Part shown: positions 21,333-22,414 of the stretch, in pieces
Layout: every line of letters begins with the position of its first letter
Numbering within the stretch: the first letter of the stretch is position 1
Source of the DNA: JAYUHK01 sp043767025
GTDB taxonomy: Bacteria; Bacteroidota; Bacteroidia; Chitinophagales; Saprospiraceae
Reading direction: 5' to 3'
Assembly: GCA_043767025.1 (NCBI GenBank)
Contig: JAYUHK010000154.1
Span: 1 to 22,414 of the forward strand
DNA length: 22,414 nt
Made by a program: the position numbers and the translations under genes
Notes under the pieces: generated by a model
Database searches by the model: none
Told to the model about the DNA's origin: nothing
The model's input: only the letters and a program-made list of their open reading frames with translations

Positions 21333-22181
21333 TTATTTCTTACTCCACTCTGCAATAGATTTCTCATTGCTGCGGACATAATCATCGTTTTTCTCTTTTT
21401 TCGCCAATTCTATTGATTTTTTTGCGGTAACAATAGCACCTTTATAGTCACTCATTTGCGCCTGAATCAGTGCTTTGGTGCGCACCATCCAAAATTTTTC
21501 GGCACCGCCTTTGTCCATCGCCATATCTATCCAAGTTTTTGCTTGCGCCAAATCCTTTTTTTCCTCCAAATAATAGCGCGCCGAAGCGTGATAATCGTTG
21601 AAAGTCGGACCCGCCAATTTCTTCATAATGTCAGCAGAAACTTTCGTATCCGTGAAAACGCCAAGCGGCACGGACACTTTCGTATTCTCCCAAACGAACT
21701 CCAAATCTGCTCCACTATTCTTCAAATTATTGAACTCTATGGTGAAGGTTTCTTGGTTGTTGTTCATTTTTTGTGTCGGTACGGTGAGGCGAAAAGCGTC
21801 TTCTTCGTCCTTGTAACCGTCTGTCCCCCAGTTAGTTGTGCTTTTATTGACGATAATTGTCCAGTCTTTTTCGTTGGGGACGGCGTAGAGCGAGTAGCTG
21901 CCTTTTTGTAGTTTTTTGCCGCCGAGCGTCGCGCTGTCGCCGAGCGTAATTTTGGTAGCGGCGTTTGCTCCGAGTCGCCACATTTCGCCGAAAGTCAGCA
22001 ATTCACCGAACACTTTGCGACCCTTCGCACTCGGGCGAGAGTATTCGAGCGTCACTTCGGTCAAGCCGACAGTTTGGGTCAATTTCGCCGTAGGGCTTGG
22101 TTGAGGGGTAGTAATTTGAGCATTCAAGCCGCTAAAAGTAAATGCGGCGATTGCTAAAGTGGATAAAATTTGATTTTTCAT
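21333..22181 (-). CDS. Exported DUF2911 protein with TPR-like tail
   Basis: A 282-residue protein from the ATG at 22179-22181, where MKNQILSTLAIAAFTFSGLNAQ forms the signal peptide; an upstream ATG at 22220 would add 13 residues before it. The mature N-terminal part is DUF2911: PSPTAKLTQTVGLTEVTLEYSR, then GRKVFGELLTFGEMWRLGANAATKI, GGKKLQKGSYSLYAVP and VNKSTTNWGTDGY, ending about residue 180. The remainder (about 195-282) is helical with repeats like ARYYLEEKKDLAQAKTWIDMA and DYKGAIVTAKKSIELAKKE, resembling TPR motifs. This architecture is common in Bacteroidota; the function is unknown, probably periplasmic. It is followed by a strong terminator. Confidence 0.9.
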   Translation of the reverse strand: MKNQILSTLAIAAFTFSGLNAQITTPQPSPTAKLTQTVGLTEVTLEYSRPSAKGRKVFGELLTFGEMWRLGANAATKITLGDSATLGGKKLQKGSYSLYAVPNEKDWTIIVNKSTTNWGTDGYKDEEDAFRLTVPTQKMNNNQETFTIEFNNLKNSGADLEFVWENTKVSVPLGVFTDTKVSADIMKKLAGPTFNDYHASARYYLEEKKDLAQAKTWIDMAMDKGGAEKFWMVRTKALIQAQMSDYKGAIVTAKKSIELAKKEKNDDYVRSNEKSIAEWSKK

Positions 22182-22245
22182 ATTTATTTGATAAATTTTG
22201 AGAGAAACAAGTTGAGTCAAAAAAAAGTTTTAAAAGCGATAAAAC

Positions 22246-22302
22246 AAGGAGGAAAAAATGAAATGCTTTCAATTCGCACCTTTTGGAACGCGTCTAAAAT
22301 AA
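22246..22302 (+). other. Perfect Shine-Dalgarno with a 14-codon open frame
   Basis: AAGGAGG (22246-22252), five bases, then ATG (22258-22260), giving MKCFQFAPFGTRLK and TAA (22300-22302). It is the best ribosome-binding sequence I see in the window, while ordinary genes here lack one. The frame runs into and ends inside an R1-like end. It lies in the leader region of the opposite-strand DUF2911 gene. It may be a small peptide gene or chance. Confidence 0.2.
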
Positions 22303-22314
22303 ATTAGGTACTCA
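22285..22314 (+). repeat. R1 repeat, terminus only
   Basis: GGAACGCGTCTAAAATAA matches the left terminus of R1 (GGAACGCGTCCAAAATAA at 2841) with one change. The preceding bases are TT rather than TA, and the similarity fades after about 22314. It is a decayed or truncated copy; whether more lies beyond the window is unknown. Confidence 0.55.
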
Positions 22315-22414
22315 CGTTACGCAAAAAATCTTTTTACTAAAATTTCAAGTAGCATTTTATACAATGTGACTGCCTTTTCAGACGTGCCTTGTAGAAATTC
22401 AAGTTTTTGCAAAA

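Noticed and set aside
1..22414. tRNA, rRNA or CRISPR arrays
   Set aside because: No cloverleaf, rRNA-like segment or regularly spaced short direct repeats were seen on either strand; the only dispersed repeats are R1, R2 and the GNAT duplication.

Overview
The window looks like chromosome from a member of the Bacteroidota, plausibly a Saprospiria/Chitinophagia/Cytophagia-type lineage. Supporting signs are a secreted protein with a C-terminal type IX secretion sorting domain, the families DUF2911, DUF4159, DUF983 and 2TM, a linked fabH-efp-accB-accC cluster, promoter-like TAnnTTTG elements, and start codons that mostly lack Shine-Dalgarno sequences. The species cannot be named from the sequence.

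Layout. Positions 1-928 hold no convincing gene, only a repeat end, hairpins and one weak open frame. Two small membrane proteins follow on the minus strand (929-1668). Next is the fatty-acid/translation cluster on the plus strand: fabH (1852-2841), efp (3201-3767), accB (5837-6352) and accC (6410-7753). It is interrupted between efp and accB by a cytosine-5 DNA methyltransferase and a probable partner restriction enzyme (3807-5707). A GNAT acetyltransferase (7946-8536) is followed by a second restriction-modification system very similar to EcoRI (methylase 8770-9765, endonuclease 9762-10568). Immediately after it lies a 135-bp second copy of the 3' end of the GNAT gene. Then come an MsbA-type ABC exporter, a DUF983 protein, an orphan MNT nucleotidyltransferase and a thiolase. 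From 14721 on there are envelope and exported proteins (a type IX cargo, a TonB C-terminal-domain protein, a DUF4159 protein, an 892-residue anchored DUF3352-like/propeller protein), then rsmE and a DUF2911 protein.

Two repeat families run through the intergenic spaces. R1 is a palindromic element of about 165 bp with inverted ends bounded by TA, like a MITE. It has two full copies in opposite orientation, a 46-bp ends-only copy and two partial copies. Both full copies begin exactly at the stop codon of the preceding gene (fabH, accC). The apical stem differs in sequence between copies yet stays paired. R2 is a 78-87 bp element in three nearly identical copies, one of which encodes the end and stop codon of the MNT gene.

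How it fits together. The housekeeping part makes malonyl-CoA (AccB, AccC), starts fatty-acid synthesis (FabH) and assists translation (EF-P, RsmE). Two independent restriction-modification systems have been added to it, each inserted between ordinary genes. The most informative observation is the structure of the EcoRI-like island: the flanking duplication of a host gene end, with changes mostly at silent positions, records how the system entered.
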